64,000 nt of DNA from an uncultured Oscillospiraceae bacterium (GTDB lineage Bacteria > Bacillota > Clostridia > Oscillospirales > Oscillospiraceae). This document shows, piece by piece, positions 40,507 to 49,042 of the stretch; the stretch's first letter is position 1, and every line of letters begins with the position of its first letter. Position numbers and translations under genes: made by a program. Under the pieces are notes generated by a model. The model saw only the letters and a list, made by a program, of their open reading frames with translations. It did no database searches and had not been told where the DNA came from. Where the stretch lies: the NCBI GenBank assembly GCA_934597255.1, contig CAKTQV010000002.1, forward strand, positions 124,001 to 188,000, in the 5' to 3' direction.

Positions 40507-40872
40507 ATGGCACAGTACAAGGTTCAGAGAAAAAAAGGCGTTGAGGGCAGCACCGTTTATGCGTACACCGCTCCCGGCCACAACGAATGCGTCCCCACTC
40601 GTCTGCATGACCCCGCCGACGTTGACGGCGGCAAGCTGATCATGGGCATCACCTACTTCATTCCCGGCGGCGGCACCGATTTCGGCGCCAACCCCCTGGA
40701 ATCCATCTACTACATTCTCGAAGGCGAGATGACGCTCAAGACCGAGACCGAGGAGACCGTCCTGAAGGCCGGCGATTCCTATCACTGTTGCGGCGGCGCG
40801 GCCAAGTCCGTCACCAACACGGGCGACACCGTCTGCCAGATGCTGGTCTGCCTACTGCCTCCTCAGGGCTGA
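40507..40872 (+). CDS. Single-domain cupin protein
   Basis: A 121-residue protein with one cupin barrel: ITYFIPGGGTDFGANPLESI is the first cupin motif region and YYILEGEMTLKTETEE its glycine-rich continuation. LKAGDSYHCCGGAAKSVTNT is the second motif. The usual metal-binding histidine pair of motif 1 is not obvious, so metal binding is uncertain. Such proteins bind or isomerise small molecules. AAAGGAA lies 12 bp before the ATG. The 3' end overlaps the convergent flippase gene by 21 bp. Confidence 0.88.
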   Translation: MAQYKVQRKKGVEGSTVYAYTAPGHNECVPTRLHDPADVDGGKLIMGITYFIPGGGTDFGANPLESIYYILEGEMTLKTETEETVLKAGDSYHCCGGAAKSVTNTGDTVCQMLVCLLPPQG

Positions 40873-42351
40873 CAGGTACAGCACTCCGTAAATCAGCACA
40901 AAGAAAATAACACCAGCAGCGAGCGCCGGAACGCAGTTTCCGGCGTTCGCTATTATTATCCGGTAAACCGCTCTGGCCCCGCCGGCCGATATGGCGGCGC
41001 AGAGAAGCGTTTTGATAAAACGCTGCCCATGAAACCGAAAGCCTGTCTTTTTCTTCAGCCGCCACAGGCTTACGGCGAAATTGAACGCCTCCGTAAAGCA
41101 GATGACAAAAACATAGGCGGCAATGCCACCGCGGGGCAGGAGCAGCCACACCAGAAGCGCGGACAGCCCGGCGTCGGCGATATTTACATACATGCAGAAC
41201 ATCATTTCGCCGACGCCCTTGAGGCAGCCGTCCGTTATCATGTCCATGTACATGATCGGAACGATCAGGGCAAACACGGCTATGTACCGCCCGGCCTGCT
41301 CCGAGCCGTAAAGCGCCTGCCCGAAGGCGTCGCCGAGCGCGAAAAAGCACAGAGCCGTTCCCAGAGAGAACACAAACGATTTGCGAAGGATATCGACTGT
41401 CACGGCGCGGATCTCCCGCGCGTCGTTCGTCACCTGTGAGCGCGTGAGCTTCGGAACGATCAGTTCCGCAACGGCAAGCATCAGACAGGACGGGAACAGC
41501 ACGACCGGCAGGCTCATGCCCTGTATGACGCCGTAGGCGGAAAGCGCGGCGGCGGCGTTGAGCCCGGAGCGGCGAAGCCCGCGCGGGACGAGAAGATGCT
41601 GAAAGGTCGAAAGGCCGCTGCGCGCGTAGGAGGCGGCGGCCAACGGCAGGGCGATGGTGAGCATACGGTCGGTCATGCCCGCGGCACGGGCGTCCACGGA
41701 ACGCGGGATATGACGCCTGATATCGCGAAGGAAGAATACAAGCGCCGTCAGAAACGCCGCAGCGTCCGCCGCCGTACCGCCCACGGCAATGGCGCGGCAC
41801 GCCCGTTCGATGTCGCCGCGCACATATCCGTGCAGAAGCACCGCCGTGGCCGCGATCATGAAAAGCTCGCGGCCGATCTGTACGCACACGCTTTTCCACA
41901 CGCGGCCGGTCGCGGTGAAATAGCCGTATATCACGGTGCTGAGCGACAGGAAGGGAAGTCCCAGCGCAAGCGCCCGCAGGGGCGCGACGGTACGCGCATC
42001 GCCAAGCCACAGGAAGCCCGCCGGCTCCGCCGCCAGCAAAAGCGCGGCGCAGGCGGCCAGACCGAATATGCCGCCGTAAAGAAGGCATCGTCCGGCCGCT
42101 GCGCGCACATGGCCGTCCTTTCCGCGCCCCAGCTCCTCGGCCACAAGGCGCGTGGTCGTGAACCGGATACCGCTGACGGCCAGCGTCATGGCAAAGGACG
42201 CCACGCTCATAATGAGCTGGAACAGGCCGATCCCGGTCTCGCCGATGCGTCCGGCCAGCCACACCTGCCACGCCATGCCGACAAATCGCATGGCCAGCGA
42301 CGCCGCCGTCAGCAGCGCCGTGTTTTTCATCAGATCCTTGTCCCTGAACAT
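40852..42351 (-). CDS. SpoVB-like MOP-superfamily flippase
   Basis: A 499-residue protein with about 13-14 hydrophobic segments. LLTAASLAMRFVGMAWQVWL followed by GIGLFQLIMSVASFAMTLAV is the N-terminal pair of helices typical of stage V sporulation protein B and related polysaccharide flippases. SpoVB is needed for spore cortex synthesis in Bacillus. ATG 42351 is favoured by AAAGGG about 10 bp upstream; in-frame starts at 42372 and 42330 are possible. It is divergent from carD and overlaps the cupin gene at its 3' end. Confidence 0.85.
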   Translation of the reverse strand: MFRDKDLMKNTALLTAASLAMRFVGMAWQVWLAGRIGETGIGLFQLIMSVASFAMTLAVSGIRFTTTRLVAEELGRGKDGHVRAAAGRCLLYGGIFGLAACAALLLAAEPAGFLWLGDARTVAPLRALALGLPFLSLSTVIYGYFTATGRVWKSVCVQIGRELFMIAATAVLLHGYVRGDIERACRAIAVGGTAADAAAFLTALVFFLRDIRRHIPRSVDARAAGMTDRMLTIALPLAAASYARSGLSTFQHLLVPRGLRRSGLNAAAALSAYGVIQGMSLPVVLFPSCLMLAVAELIVPKLTRSQVTNDAREIRAVTVDILRKSFVFSLGTALCFFALGDAFGQALYGSEQAGRYIAVFALIVPIMYMDMITDGCLKGVGEMMFCMYVNIADAGLSALLVWLLLPRGGIAAYVFVICFTEAFNFAVSLWRLKKKTGFRFHGQRFIKTLLCAAISAGGARAVYRIIIANAGNCVPALAAGVIFFVLIYGVLYLSALRRQ

Positions 42352-42412
42352 ACGGAACGGCCCTTTCTGCATAACTGAATTTGAAAAAATGTTGAAAAAT
42401 CAAGGCTTTGTC

Positions 42413-42441
42413 TTGCCTAAAACGGAAAAATTGTTTATAAT
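42413..42441 (+). promoter_or_regulatory. Promoter of carD-ispD-ispF
   Basis: TTGCCT (42413-42418), 17-bp spacer, TATAAT (42436-42441). Confidence 0.78.
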
Positions 42442-42480
42442 TTTTTTATAAAAATGAAATTCTTGTTCGGGAGTACTGCC

Positions 42481-42960
42481 ATGAGTTACCAGATCGGCGA
42501 CCGGGTCGCGCATCCGCTCCACGGCGCGGGCATCATCTCCGCGGTTGAACAAAAACGCATCGACGGCGTTGTCAAGACTTACTACGTTATGAGACTGCCA
42601 TTCGGCGATATGCTCATCAAGTTTCCGCAGGACACCTGCGAGCGGGTCGGCGTGCGCCCTGTGCACAGCTGCGAGGAAATGCTCGCCATTCTCAGCCGCA
42701 TCCCGGATATAGAGCTGGACATGGAGGCCAACTGGAACAAGCGCTACCGGGAGAATATGCTCCGCATCCGCAGCGGCGACCTGCTCACGGTTTCCGGCGT
42801 TATAAAGGGGCTCATGCGGCGCGACACGGCCCGTAGCCTTTCCACGGGAGAACGGAAGATGCTTCACACCGCCAAGCAGATCCTGGCGTCTGAAATGGCC
42901 CTGTCCATGGATATTTCCTACGACGAGGTAGAGGCCAGACTTGGCGAGGCGGTCCGCTGA
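42481..42960 (+). CDS. CarD/CdnL-family RNA polymerase-binding regulator
   Basis: A 159-residue protein. YQIGDRVAHPLHGAGIISAV begins the Tudor-like RNA polymerase-interaction domain, and YYVMRLPFGDMLIKFPQD continues it. The C-terminal half is helical (RYRENMLRIRSGDLLTVSGV) as in CarD. CarD proteins stabilise the open promoter complex, particularly at rRNA promoters. GGGAG precedes the ATG at 42481; an ATG at 42454 lacks such a site. carD-ispD-ispF is a recurrent Firmicutes order. Confidence 0.93.
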   Translation: MSYQIGDRVAHPLHGAGIISAVEQKRIDGVVKTYYVMRLPFGDMLIKFPQDTCERVGVRPVHSCEEMLAILSRIPDIELDMEANWNKRYRENMLRIRSGDLLTVSGVIKGLMRRDTARSLSTGERKMLHTAKQILASEMALSMDISYDEVEARLGEAVR

Positions 42961-42975
42961 ACAAAACGGGAGATC

Positions 42976-43695
42976 ATGAAAAAAATATCCGAAACATTGA
43001 AAAACGTCCGCCTGCCTTATTGCTCCGCCGTCATCGTCGCGGGCGGAAGCTCGACGCGCTTTGGTACAGACAAGCTTTTCGCCGAGATCGGCGGTGTGCC
43101 GGTGCTCGGAAGGACACTGGAGGCATTTGCCGCTGCCGGCTGTATCCAGGAGATCGTGCTCGTCGTTCGCCCGGCGATCATGGATTGCGCTTCGCGTCTG
43201 GCCAGAGCCTATGGCGGAGGAAAAGTAAGTCTTGTCGTGCCCGGCGGCGAAAGCCGAACGCTCAGCGCCTATGCCGGCGTCATGTCCGTCTCGAAAAAGG
43301 CGCGGCTGATCGCCATACACGACGGCGCGCGGCCGCTTGTGAGCCACGCGGTCATCGAGGACGCCGTCTGGGCGGCCTACCGCTATACGGCGGCGGCGCC
43401 GGCGATCGCCGTCCGCGATACGATCAAAATCGCAAGCGGCGGCGTTGTGGACAGCACGCCCGACCGGGAAACGCTGTTTGCCATCCAGACGCCGCAGGTT
43501 TTTCAGGCGGACATCATCCGGGCGGCGCTTTGCGCGGCGGCGGAAAGAAACTGGAATCCAACGGACGACTGCGCCGCAGCCGAAGCCATCGGCGCCCAGA
43601 TCGTGCTCACACAGGGCAGTGAGGAGAACATAAAGATCACAACGCCGCTGGATCTGGCGCTGGCCGAGCTGATCGTTGGCAGGAGGGAATCATGA
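42976..43695 (+). CDS. ispD: 2-C-methyl-D-erythritol 4-phosphate cytidylyltransferase
   Basis: A 239-residue nucleotidyltransferase, the third step of the MEP isoprenoid route, forming CDP-methylerythritol from CTP. AVIVAGGSSTRFGTDKLFAE near residues 18-37 is the CTP-binding loop with its catalytic Arg and Lys; IHDGARPLVSHAVIEDAV and TPQVFQADIIRAAL are also diagnostic. ACGGGAGA precedes the ATG. It overlaps ispF by 4 bp. Confidence 0.97.
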   Translation: MKKISETLKNVRLPYCSAVIVAGGSSTRFGTDKLFAEIGGVPVLGRTLEAFAAAGCIQEIVLVVRPAIMDCASRLARAYGGGKVSLVVPGGESRTLSAYAGVMSVSKKARLIAIHDGARPLVSHAVIEDAVWAAYRYTAAAPAIAVRDTIKIASGGVVDSTPDRETLFAIQTPQVFQADIIRAALCAAAERNWNPTDDCAAAEAIGAQIVLTQGSEENIKITTPLDLALAELIVGRRES

Positions 43696-44159
43696 GGATC
43701 GGACACGGATATGACGCGCACCGGCTTGCCGGCGGTCGAAAGCTGATACTCGGCGGCGTGGAGATCCCTTATGCACAGGGGCTGGACGGTCATTCCGACG
43801 CCGACGTGCTCCTGCACGCGCTGGCCGATGCTATCCTCGGCGCGGCCGCTCTCGGCGATATCGGAAAGCTTTTTCCGGACAGCGCGGATTGGACGGCCGG
43901 GATGGACAGCATCCGCATACTCAAGGGAGCGGCGGACGCGGCGGCGGACGCAGGCTTTTCCGTCGAAAACTGCGACTGCACGATCGTGGCGCAGCGCCCG
44001 AAGCTCGCGCCATACATCGAAACCATGCGCCGGAATATCGCCGCGGCGCTCGGCATCGAGCTTTCTTCCGTCAGCGTCAAGGCGACGACAGAGGAGCATA
44101 TGGGCTTCACGGGACGGGAAGAAGGAATGGCGGCGCACGCCGTCGTGCTTCTTCGCTGA
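43692..44159 (+). CDS. ispF: 2-C-methyl-D-erythritol 2,4-cyclodiphosphate synthase
   Basis: A 155-residue trimeric lyase of the MEP route. MRIGHGYDAHRLAGGRKLIL carries the zinc-binding D8-x-H10, HSDADVLLHALADAILGAAA supplies the active-site loop and third zinc ligand, LGDIGKLFPDSA follows, and SVKATTEEHMGFTGREEG is the CDP-binding C-terminus. It converts CDP-methylerythritol 2-phosphate to the cyclic diphosphate. Coupled to ispD by ATGA. Confidence 0.98.
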   Translation: MRIGHGYDAHRLAGGRKLILGGVEIPYAQGLDGHSDADVLLHALADAILGAAALGDIGKLFPDSADWTAGMDSIRILKGAADAAADAGFSVENCDCTIVAQRPKLAPYIETMRRNIAAALGIELSSVSVKATTEEHMGFTGREEGMAAHAVVLLR

Positions 44160-44217
44160 CACAGCCGAACTTCCTTCCGCATACAATGGTCTGTGACCAT
44201 GGCGGGAGGAATTTTTT

Positions 44218-44463
44218 ATGTATCTGTTTATGTGCAAAAGCCTGACTTACGCGCAGCGGAGCGCCCGCATCCTTGAACGCAAGGGGATCAGCGCCTTTGT
44301 CATGCGCTCGCCCCGGGAGCTGTCGTCCGGCGGCTGCGGCTACTGCGTCCGCGTTCCCGAAAAGCATAAGGGCCGGGCGCTTGAACTGCTCCGGTCCGTC
44401 GAGCTTGCCCCCCTGCGTGTTTTCCGCGTTGACCCGGACGGGTACACGGAGGTGACGGAATGA
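44218..44463 (+). CDS. DUF3343 / putative Se/S carrier-like protein
   Basis: An 81-residue protein. A beta-alpha-beta outline (MYLFMCKSLTYAQRSARILE, GISAFVMRSPRELSSGG) ends with C-G-Y near residue 40 and a final VRVPEKHKGRALELL helix, matching the DUF3343 family (Pfam Se_S_carrier), small proteins thought to carry persulfide or selenide on the conserved cysteine. GCGGGAGG precedes the ATG. It overlaps the class V aminotransferase gene by 4 bp, the expected sulfur- or selenium-mobilising partner. The Se/S role is a family inference. Confidence 0.87.
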   Translation: MYLFMCKSLTYAQRSARILERKGISAFVMRSPRELSSGGCGYCVRVPEKHKGRALELLRSVELAPLRVFRVDPDGYTEVTE

Positions 44464-45575
44464 TCTACCTGGACAGCGCGGCCACCTCCTTTTACAAGCC
44501 GCGCAGCGTGGCTCAGGCAGTGACGGAGGCCATGCGAGGGATGTCCAGTCCCGGGCGCGGCGCTTATCCGAGCGCCATGCGCGCCGCCGACACGCTGCTG
44601 GACTGCCGGATGGAGCTGGCGGAGATGTTCCATGTGCCGCAGCCGGAGCAGGTCGTGTTCTGCTCCAACGCTACGCACGGGCTCAACATCGCCGCCGCGT
44701 CGCTGGTCTCGCCCGGCGACCGCGTCGTGGTCTCCGGCTACGAGCACAACGCCGTGACAAGACCGTTGTATGCGGCCGGGGCCGTCATCGACCCGGCCCG
44801 GGCCCCGCTGTTTGACGACGAGGCAACCGTGGCCGCATTCCGGGAACGGATCCCCGGCGCGGCGGCCGTTTTCTGCACGCATGTGTCCAATGTGTTCGGC
44901 TACATCCTGCCGGTCGGCCGCATTGCCGCGCTGTGCCGTGAATACGGCGTTCCGTTCGTGCTGGACGCCTCCCAGTCGGCCGGCGTTCTGCCCGTCGATT
45001 TCACCGCGCTTGGCGCGGCCTTCTGCGCCATGCCGGGGCACAAGGGGCTTCTCGGCCCGCAGGGGACCGGCATTCTGCTGGTGAACAGCGCGTCAAAGCC
45101 GCTTCTGTGCGGCGGCACCGGTTCAAACAGCGCCTATGCCGACATGCCGGATTTTCTGCCCGACCGGCTGGAGGCCGGAACGCACAACGTTCCCGGTATC
45201 GCCGGGCTTCTGGCCGGCTGCCGCTGGCTGCGAAGCCGGCCGGCGGGGGCTGTCCTTGCCCACGAACAAATGCTTATGCGCCGCATGGAGCAATATATTG
45301 TCGCAAACCGAAACATTGAGCTTTTTGACTCGCCGCAGCCGGAAAAACAGGCCGGCGTTCTCTCCATGCGCTTTTCCCGTCTGGACGTGGAAAGCGCGGC
45401 ACAGGCGCTCTCGGCCCGGGGCGTCGCCGTGCGTGCGGGACTTCACTGCGCCCCGTATGCCCATCGGACGGCCGGGACGCTGGAGAGCGGAACCCTGCGC
45501 GTGAGCTTTTCGCCGTTCAATACGCCCGCGCAGATCCGGGCGGCCGCCGGATATTTGATGGAGATTGTCGGATAA
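44460..45575 (+). CDS. Class V aminotransferase, cysteine desulfurase / selenocysteine lyase type
   Basis: A 371-residue PLP enzyme. MIYLDSAATSFYKPRSVAQA is the standard cysteine desulfurase N-terminus, FVLDASQSAGVLPVDF holds the PLP-contacting Asp, and MPGHKGLLGPQGTGILL holds the Schiff-base lysine. VRAGLHCAPYAHRTAGT carries the catalytic cysteine. This matches the desulfurase-like group that often neighbours DUF3343. It likely transfers sulfur or selenium from (seleno)cysteine to the small carrier encoded upstream. Confidence 0.92.
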   Translation: MIYLDSAATSFYKPRSVAQAVTEAMRGMSSPGRGAYPSAMRAADTLLDCRMELAEMFHVPQPEQVVFCSNATHGLNIAAASLVSPGDRVVVSGYEHNAVTRPLYAAGAVIDPARAPLFDDEATVAAFRERIPGAAAVFCTHVSNVFGYILPVGRIAALCREYGVPFVLDASQSAGVLPVDFTALGAAFCAMPGHKGLLGPQGTGILLVNSASKPLLCGGTGSNSAYADMPDFLPDRLEAGTHNVPGIAGLLAGCRWLRSRPAGAVLAHEQMLMRRMEQYIVANRNIELFDSPQPEKQAGVLSMRFSRLDVESAAQALSARGVAVRAGLHCAPYAHRTAGTLESGTLRVSFSPFNTPAQIRAAAGYLMEIVG

Positions 45576-45581
45576 TTTGCC

Positions 45582-45610
45582 TTGCCATGCAGGCATATTT
45601 GTTATATAAT
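45582..45610 (+). promoter_or_regulatory. Promoter of the cdaA operon
   Basis: TTGCCA (45582-45587), 17-bp spacer, TATAAT (45605-45610). Confidence 0.85.
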
Positions 45611-45644
45611 GAGATACTAAGCAAAAAGTACAATGAGGGCGTCT

Positions 45645-46499
45645 ATGCAAACGATATCGAAATTCATAACCGAATCCATACGGCTCCTCGGCTCGATCGG
45701 GCTGTCCGATGTGATCGATATACTCATTATCGCCGTGGGCATTTACTGGCTCATCGGCTTCATCCGCCGGACAAATTCGACCAAGGTCGCAAACGCCATC
45801 GTGATGCTCGTGCTGGCTTTGTGGCTGTCCGGCGCGCTGAATCTTAACATGACGAACTATGTGCTCAAGGCCGTGTTCGATATCGGCGTGCTGGCCGTGA
45901 TCATTCTGTTCCAGCCGGAGATCCGGCGTGCGCTGGAAAAGGTGGGGAGCCGCAGTCCCTTTATCATCGGGCGCGACCAGAGCACGACCATGGACTCGGC
46001 CATCATGCAGACGGTTTTTGCCTGCGAGGCCATGTCCCGCAGCCGCACCGGCGCGCTGATCGTCTTTGAGCGCGACAACCGCCTTGGCGAAGCCATCAAT
46101 TCCGGGACCATACTGGACGCCAAAATATCCTCGGAGCTGCTGCGCAATATTTTTTATGACAAATCCCCGCTGCACGACGGGGCCGTCATCATAAAGGACG
46201 GCCGGATCACGGCCGCCGGATGTATGCTGCCGCTGTCATCCAACGGCAATCTCAGCCGTGATCTCGGCATGCGGCACCGGGCCGCGCTCGGCATCAGCGA
46301 ACAGACCGACGCGGTCGTGGCCATCGTTTCGGAGGAAACGGGCGCGATCTCCCTGGCTGTGGACGGAATGCTCAAGCGCCATCTGAGTCAGGACACCTTT
46401 GAGACGCTGCTGCGCAACGAGCTTTTGTCCGACGAGCCGGCGGACAAGCCCTTCTGGAAACGGAAAAAACAAAAGGGGGACGACCATGCAGCCAAATAA
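45645..46499 (+). CDS. cdaA: Diadenylate cyclase CdaA
   Basis: A 284-residue membrane enzyme making c-di-AMP from two ATP. Three N-terminal helices (ILIIAVGIYWLIGFIRR and following) precede the DAC domain with the D-G-A motif SPLHDGAVIIKDGR near residue 176 and R-H-R in LGMRHRAALGISE near 208. c-di-AMP controls potassium, osmolyte and wall homeostasis. ATG 45645 is preferred because GAGGG lies 6 bp upstream, overlapping the alternative ATG at 45633. The end overlaps cdaR by 14 bp. Confidence 0.97.
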   Translation: MQTISKFITESIRLLGSIGLSDVIDILIIAVGIYWLIGFIRRTNSTKVANAIVMLVLALWLSGALNLNMTNYVLKAVFDIGVLAVIILFQPEIRRALEKVGSRSPFIIGRDQSTTMDSAIMQTVFACEAMSRSRTGALIVFERDNRLGEAINSGTILDAKISSELLRNIFYDKSPLHDGAVIIKDGRITAAGCMLPLSSNGNLSRDLGMRHRAALGISEQTDAVVAIVSEETGAISLAVDGMLKRHLSQDTFETLLRNELLSDEPADKPFWKRKKQKGDDHAAK

Positions 46500-47754
46500 G
46501 ACCGATAAACGCTGGCTCAACCGCCTTTTTTCAAGCCGCCTGTTCGTCGCCGCACTTTCCGTGATCGGCGCCGTTCTGATCTGGTGCTTCTATACGACGA
46601 CTTACGGCGCGAAGGAAACGCGCACGTTTACCGGCGTGGAGGTCAACTATGCCGGCGAGTCGACGATGCGCGAATCCCTTGGGCTGGTCCTGACCTATGA
46701 AGACACGGAGACCGTCACCGTCACGGTATCCGGGCCGCGCCGCTATATCGCCAATCTCACGGCGGAGGATCTGATCGCGTCGGTCGATCTGTCCAAGGTC
46801 ACCCGAACCGGCGACAAGACGCTCAGCTATACGCTCGTTTACCCCAGCAACGTGGACAGCTCGTCCATGAGCGTGACGCGCAAATCGCCGGAATATATCT
46901 CGCTGGTCGTATCCAAGCTCTCCACAAAGTCGGTCGTCGTCGAAGGCGAGTTTGTCGGAAATACGCAGGAGGGCTATGTGGCGGATAAGGTGATGAGCTT
47001 TGAGCCGTCGACCATTACGCTCATCGGCCCGGAGGAGGAGCTGGCGCAGGTCGACTGCGCGTTTGTCACCATTGACCGGGACGACGTAAATTCCAGCTTC
47101 ACGGCCGAATCCGCCTTTGTTCTGCGCAACGCGGACGGGGAAGCGCTTGAGTTTGACGACGTTCAGTGCGATGCGGAGACCGTTTCCGCGGCCCTTACCG
47201 TGAATATGATGAAGGAAGTGGCGCTTGACGTCACGCTGGTGGATGGCGGCGGCGCGACGAGCGCGAACGTGATCAAGCACATCGACCCGAGCAGCATCAT
47301 GCTGGCCGGCGACAGCGCCACGCTGGCCGGCGTCAACACGATCTATCTGGGGACGATCGATCTCGCGGATTATCAGAATTTCCCGGACACGGAATATACC
47401 ATCACCATTCCAAACGACACGGACAACCTTTCCGGCGTTACAACGGCGCACGTCTCACTGGAGATCACGGGCCTTTCCACCGCTTCATTCACGGTCTACA
47501 ACCTGGAATACATCAACTGCCCGGAGGGGTACACCGCCGAGATCATGACGCTCGGCATCCCGGTCACGATCCGCGCGCCGGAAGAAACACTGGCGCAGAT
47601 ATCCGCGAATAACCTGCGGGCTGTGGCGGATCTGAGCGACATCACCGTGACCTCCAAGGCGCCGACCACCATTTATGTGGACGGCTTCCCCAACGCCGGC
47701 GCGGTAGGCGATTACACGATGACGGTCGTAATGACGGAGGATAAAACGCAGTGA
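46486..47754 (+). CDS. cdaR: YbbR/CdaR-like regulator of diadenylate cyclase
   Basis: A 422-residue protein with one N-terminal transmembrane helix (LFVAALSVIGAVLIWCFYTT) and an extracytoplasmic part made of about four YbbR repeats. Repeat signatures include VTVTVSGPRRYIANLTAEDL, SFEPSTITLIGPEEELAQVD and IPVTIRAPEETLAQISANNL. CdaR binds and modulates CdaA; the overlapping genes fit a complex. AAGGGGG precedes the ATG. In many Firmicutes glmM follows; here an RseC-like gene does. Confidence 0.93.
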   Translation: MQPNKTDKRWLNRLFSSRLFVAALSVIGAVLIWCFYTTTYGAKETRTFTGVEVNYAGESTMRESLGLVLTYEDTETVTVTVSGPRRYIANLTAEDLIASVDLSKVTRTGDKTLSYTLVYPSNVDSSSMSVTRKSPEYISLVVSKLSTKSVVVEGEFVGNTQEGYVADKVMSFEPSTITLIGPEEELAQVDCAFVTIDRDDVNSSFTAESAFVLRNADGEALEFDDVQCDAETVSAALTVNMMKEVALDVTLVDGGGATSANVIKHIDPSSIMLAGDSATLAGVNTIYLGTIDLADYQNFPDTEYTITIPNDTDNLSGVTTAHVSLEITGLSTASFTVYNLEYINCPEGYTAEIMTLGIPVTIRAPEETLAQISANNLRAVADLSDITVTSKAPTTIYVDGFPNAGAVGDYTMTVVMTEDKTQ

Positions 47755-48152
47755 CGCAAAACGGAGTCGTGACCAGAAGACTGGATAACGGAAAAGCCGA
47801 GGTGTCCATTCTCCGCGGGACGGCCTGCGGCGGGAACTGCGGCAGCTGCGAGGCGTGCCAGTACAATTCCCGCATCCTGATCGAGGCGGAAAACGGCATT
47901 CACGCCGACGCCGGCGACCGCGTGGTCGTAACAAGCAGCACGGGCCGGATCATGGGGCTGACGCTGCTGATCTATATGCTGCCGCTGGCCGCGTTCTTCC
48001 TTTGCTACGCCGCGGCCTGTGCCGCCGGCGGAGGACAGGGACTGTGCATTGCGGTGAGCTTTGCGGGACTGGCGCTCGGCGCGCTCGTCATGGTTTTCAT
48101 CGGTCGTCGCCGTAAGGCCCCGCGCTACGAGCTTACCGGCTATATCCGCTGA
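47751..48152 (+). CDS. RseC/MucC (SoxR-reducing) family membrane protein
   Basis: A 133-residue protein from a GTG overlapping the cdaR stop (GTGA). The N-terminal part has GVVTRRLDNGKAEVSI and a cysteine cluster ACGGNCGSCEACQ (about 26-38) typical of the RseC family. Two transmembrane helices follow (LTLLIYMLPLAAFFLCYAA and a second near 95-115), then a basic tail. Family members are linked to redox control of SoxR or sigma-E; in Clostridia the partner is unknown. It overlaps the next start by one base. Confidence 0.9.
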   Translation: MTQNGVVTRRLDNGKAEVSILRGTACGGNCGSCEACQYNSRILIEAENGIHADAGDRVVVTSSTGRIMGLTLLIYMLPLAAFFLCYAAACAAGGGQGLCIAVSFAGLALGALVMVFIGRRRKAPRYELTGYIR

Positions 48153-49042
48153 TGTACGGCTATGTCAGGCCGCTCAAAGGCGAGCTGAAGGTTTCGGAAT
48201 ACGAGGCGTTCCACCGCATTTACTGCGCTTTGTGCCGGCAGCTGTTCCGCCGCGGCGGATTTGCCGCACGCTTTGTCGTCAATTACGACTTCACCTTTCT
48301 GGCCATGCTCCTGTCCCGCGCGGACACGATCGAATGCGAGACCATGCGCTGCCCGGCGCGGCTGTGGGGCCGGCGGCTCTGCGTGCGCGCGGACGAATCG
48401 CTTTCGCGGGCAGCGGACGAAAGTCTGATTTTTGCATGGTGGAAGCTGTCGGATGCCATTGCCGACGCATCCTTTCTTTGCTCTCTGCCTTTTCGGGCCG
48501 CGCGCGCCGCACTTCGTCCGGCCTATCGGAAGGCGGCCGCTGCGCTTCCGGATTTCGCGGAGCTTGTCCGCGATTCCATCGGCGCGCTGACGGAGCTTGA
48601 GCGTGGCAAATGCTCCAGCCTTGACGCAGCGGCGGACAAGTTTGCCGTGATCCTTCAGGCGGCGGCAGACGGCGAAAACGATGAAAAGCGCCGGCGGGCG
48701 CTGCAGTCGCTTTTATATCAGCTGGGGCGCTTTATTTACATTCTGGATGCGGTGGACGATCTTCCGGACGATTGGGAAAGCGGCTCTTATAATCCCCTGA
48801 TATACCGCTTTGAGCCCAACGGCGGTTCGCTTTCGGAGGAGCAGAAGCAGCTGCTCCGGCAGACGATCTGCCAGACGCAAAACCGCATCGCCGCGGCTTT
48901 CGCCCTGCTCGAGCCGGGATGCTGGCAGCCGGTTTTGTCCAATATCATTTACTATGGATTGCCCTGGGCCTCGGAATCGGTGCTCAGCGGCTGCTGGAAC
49001 AAGAGGAAACAGGATAGGAGAATCCATGAACGATCCATATAA
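48152..49042 (+). CDS. DUF5685 family protein
   Basis: A 296-residue protein beginning MYGYVRPLKGELKVSEYEAF and then YCALCRQL, the signature start of the DUF5685 family of Clostridia. It is mostly helical (YDFTFLAMLLSRAD, LLYQLGRFIYILDAVDDLPD); the acidic DAVDDLPDDW pattern recalls helical bundle enzymes but no catalytic assignment is possible. The conserved cysteines near the N-terminus could bind a metal. Its 3' end overlaps the J-domain gene by 17 bp, implying coupled translation. Confidence 0.85.
   Translation: MYGYVRPLKGELKVSEYEAFHRIYCALCRQLFRRGGFAARFVVNYDFTFLAMLLSRADTIECETMRCPARLWGRRLCVRADESLSRAADESLIFAWWKLSDAIADASFLCSLPFRAARAALRPAYRKAAAALPDFAELVRDSIGALTELERGKCSSLDAAADKFAVILQAAADGENDEKRRRALQSLLYQLGRFIYILDAVDDLPDDWESGSYNPLIYRFEPNGGSLSEEQKQLLRQTICQTQNRIAAAFALLEPGCWQPVLSNIIYYGLPWASESVLSGCWNKRKQDRRIHERSI

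Noticed and set aside
42361..42480. Riboswitch or T-box upstream of carD
   Set aside because: The region is short and AT-rich, fully accounted for by a promoter and leader; no specifier loop or conserved T-box or riboswitch core was seen.
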